A stretch of DNA of 64,000 nt from Ascidia mentula (taxonomy: Eukaryota; Chordata; Ascidiacea; Phlebobranchia; Ascidiidae). The notes beneath the pieces were generated by a model that saw only the letters and a program-made list of their open reading frames with translations, was not told the origin of the DNA and made no database searches. The stretch covers positions 4,097,001-4,161,000 of the forward strand of contig OX387199.1 in assembly GCA_947561715.1 (NCBI GenBank), in the 5' to 3' direction. Positions 62,274-64,000 of this stretch are shown here, one piece after another (the stretch's first letter is position 1; the number at the start of each line of letters is the position of its first letter). A program made the position numbers and the translations under genes.

Positions 62274-62943
62274 ATGCTGAGTATAAATAGACTGGCCCAT
62301 ATTGTAATTAACACTGTCATGTTAAAGACGTTTCGACAAAAACTTTTGTCGTCATCAGTTTGACTGACGCGATTGGTAGAGCTCCATCAATATAAGGAGC
62401 TGACCGGACCGACGTCACAGATAAGGCTCGCGCGGGTGGTGACGTCATTTTGCTATCGGCCACACACCACTGAGAGGCGGAAAATGCGCAGAAAGCGACG
62501 CAAAACGCAAAATACACAATAAACGGCATAAAACGCAACAAACACTTTTTAGTAATGAAAAGCTCGTCTGGCAAAAGAAAAACTTGTTTGTTCGACGTTT
62601 CGGTTGTTATACAACAATCCTTCATCAGGATTATCCTGATTATGCCTGGCAGCGTTAGCAACAAACGCAACAAACACATTACACATTAAATAAAAATAGT
62701 GGTGCAGAAGTGCCGTCCACGTTGAGTTGTGGTTGTTGCTGTTGTATGGTGTGTGGCCGATAGCAAAATGACGTCACCACCCGCGCGAGCCTTATCTGTG
62801 ACGTCGGTCAGGTCAGCTCCTTATATTGATGGAGCTCTACCAATCGCGTCAGTCAAACTGATGATGACAAAAGTTTTTGTCGAAACGTCTTTAACATGAC
62901 AGTGTTAATAACAATATGGGCCAGTCTATTTATACTCAGCATT
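62274..62943. mobile_element. Inverted-repeat element (~670 bases) with ~200-base arms
   Basis: The arms run from AATGCTGAGTATAAATAGAC (62274) to about 62472, and from 62747 to 62943 as its reverse complement, nearly identical. Each arm holds a TATAAGGAGCT box, GACGTCAC, a TGACGTCA CRE site, and CTGATGA with GTCGAAACGTC. The centre adds an opposed CTGATGAAGG ... GAAACGTCGAAC copy (62594-62628). No transposase is present. Related pieces are at 22201-22270 and 55060-55245. Confidence 0.85.
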
Positions 62944-64000
62944 TCGTTTCACAAGTTGTAAATGACAAGTTGTAAACACTAAAATCGCTCATTGAAAAAG
63001 GTTTCATTTGTTGTAAGTGTGTAATATTTACCTTAATTTTAAGCAGTAAAAGGACATGTATTTTTTAAAACAAAATATATTAAACGCTATAATTTTTTAT
63101 AATAATTGTGTGTTATTTAAACCAAATTCTTTGAGGTTCGAATGGCGTGCAATATTTAAAGCACACATTTGATACATATAACAAAGAACAATGGTTTATT
63201 GTTCTGGGCGTAATTGGCGGTCACTGAAACCTGTAGTCAGCGTTAGCGCTGCTGATAAGAGTGACATAAGTTTGGGATAACTTAGTTTACTCACACCGAT
63301 TCAATCAGCTACGATTACGTTGCCAAAACATACAAGTTCTCACTCCACCCTGAAAAAATTCAATCCGGCGCTAATTTGTTTTTATTTGCCACACAATTAC
63401 AGCAAATTGTGTCATGATACGGTTGACAAAACGCACAAAATGTCGGTTGGCGCCAAAACCAAAATCCATGATGCACCGCAGCCCCGTAGTGAGTGGCAGA
63501 GGTGATGAAATAAAATTTAATTTACGTAAACCTCAGATACGAACGTTAACCGGATTAAGGCCGGATTGCTGCGGTTAGGGAATTACTGTACAGGTCACGT
63601 CAAAACATAAACAAGGCCAAAATAACGTGTAATACGTTACAGGAGCCAAGTTTGCACTGAACATGTGGTGGAAGCCATTGTTACGTACACCAGCTAACTT
63701 GACGCGAACCAGCGTGTCATTTAGCTTTCGGTGACGTGGACAATGGAACCATTAAAAAACTGTACAAGATTCCAACACGAAAGCAAGGTAAGCGGCACAA
63801 TAAACAATGCAGGGAGCTGGCAAGCGGCGGGCGCTGGGTTGAAATGCTAACTAAGCTGGGTTAAGCGCAGGTTTATACAGATACAAATATTCCAAAACCG
63901 TAGGATTTAGCAGGAATATAATTATTGTGAATAGGTGATCTGGATGTTTTGGGGTAATTGGTTGTTGTCTTTTAACACAAAACTGATAAATGTGCATAAA
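62944..64000. other. Right edge, intergenic with possible gene start
   Basis: AT-rich and without confident coding exons apart from the small candidate at 63743-63787. Nothing else was recognised. Confidence 0.4.
63743..63787 (+). CDS. Possible first coding exon of a gene leaving the window
   Basis: An ATG in good context (ACAATGG) opens 15 codons (MEPLKNCTRFQHESK) that run straight into AAG|GTAAGC, a strong donor, in phase 0. GTGACGTGG lies just upstream. No partner exon could be found before the window ends, and 15 codons carry no family signal, so this may be chance. Confidence 0.22.

Overview
The window looks like gene-dense chordate DNA, most likely from an ascidian of the Ciona type. 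It is AT-rich, introns are mostly short (one is only 47 bases), and coding exons match vertebrate proteins clearly but distantly. The species is an inference; no marker gene settles it. All coordinates below come from reading splice sites and reading phase by eye, with no transcript data.

Layout, left to right. (1) 10-3821 (+): the 3' half of a metabotropic glutamate receptor-like class C GPCR, from the membrane-proximal cysteine region through all seven helices and the cytoplasmic tail. (2) 5207-23363 (-): a complete 38-exon CPLANE1 (ciliogenesis and planar polarity effector, Joubert syndrome 17 gene). (3) 24795-32134 (-): a CEP126 (KIAA1377) orthologue with 15 phase-consistent exons; only the 5'-most exon is missing from the model. 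(4) 33693-39229 (+): a complete 9-exon CCDC181. (5) 41342-42875 (-): a complete 4-exon KTI12. (6) 44009-52886 (-): a secreted protein with seven thrombospondin type 1 repeats followed by a complete trypsin domain; its 5' end was not found. (7) About 53-64 kb: mostly non-coding, rich in short inverted-repeat elements, with one possible first exon near the right edge.

Three neighbouring genes (CPLANE1, CEP126, CCDC181) all act on cilia, basal bodies or flagellar microtubules. CEP126 and CCDC181 are divergent and share one 1.5-kb upstream region. CPLANE1 works with INTU, FUZ and WDPCP at the ciliary base; CEP126 is a centrosome and ciliary-base protein; CCDC181 is a microtubule-binding flagellar protein. 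KTI12 is a tRNA-modification cofactor of Elongator and is unrelated to them.

The most striking non-coding signal is a full type I hammerhead ribozyme fold at 37863-37916, on the sense strand of CCDC181 intron 7. All core bases, three stems and a GUC cleavage site are present. It forms the right arm of a small inverted repeat. Several other inverted-repeat elements carry a CUGANGA-hairpin-GAAA module resembling the hammerhead core but not the complete fold. KTI12 also appears to have methionine in place of the Walker A lysine.
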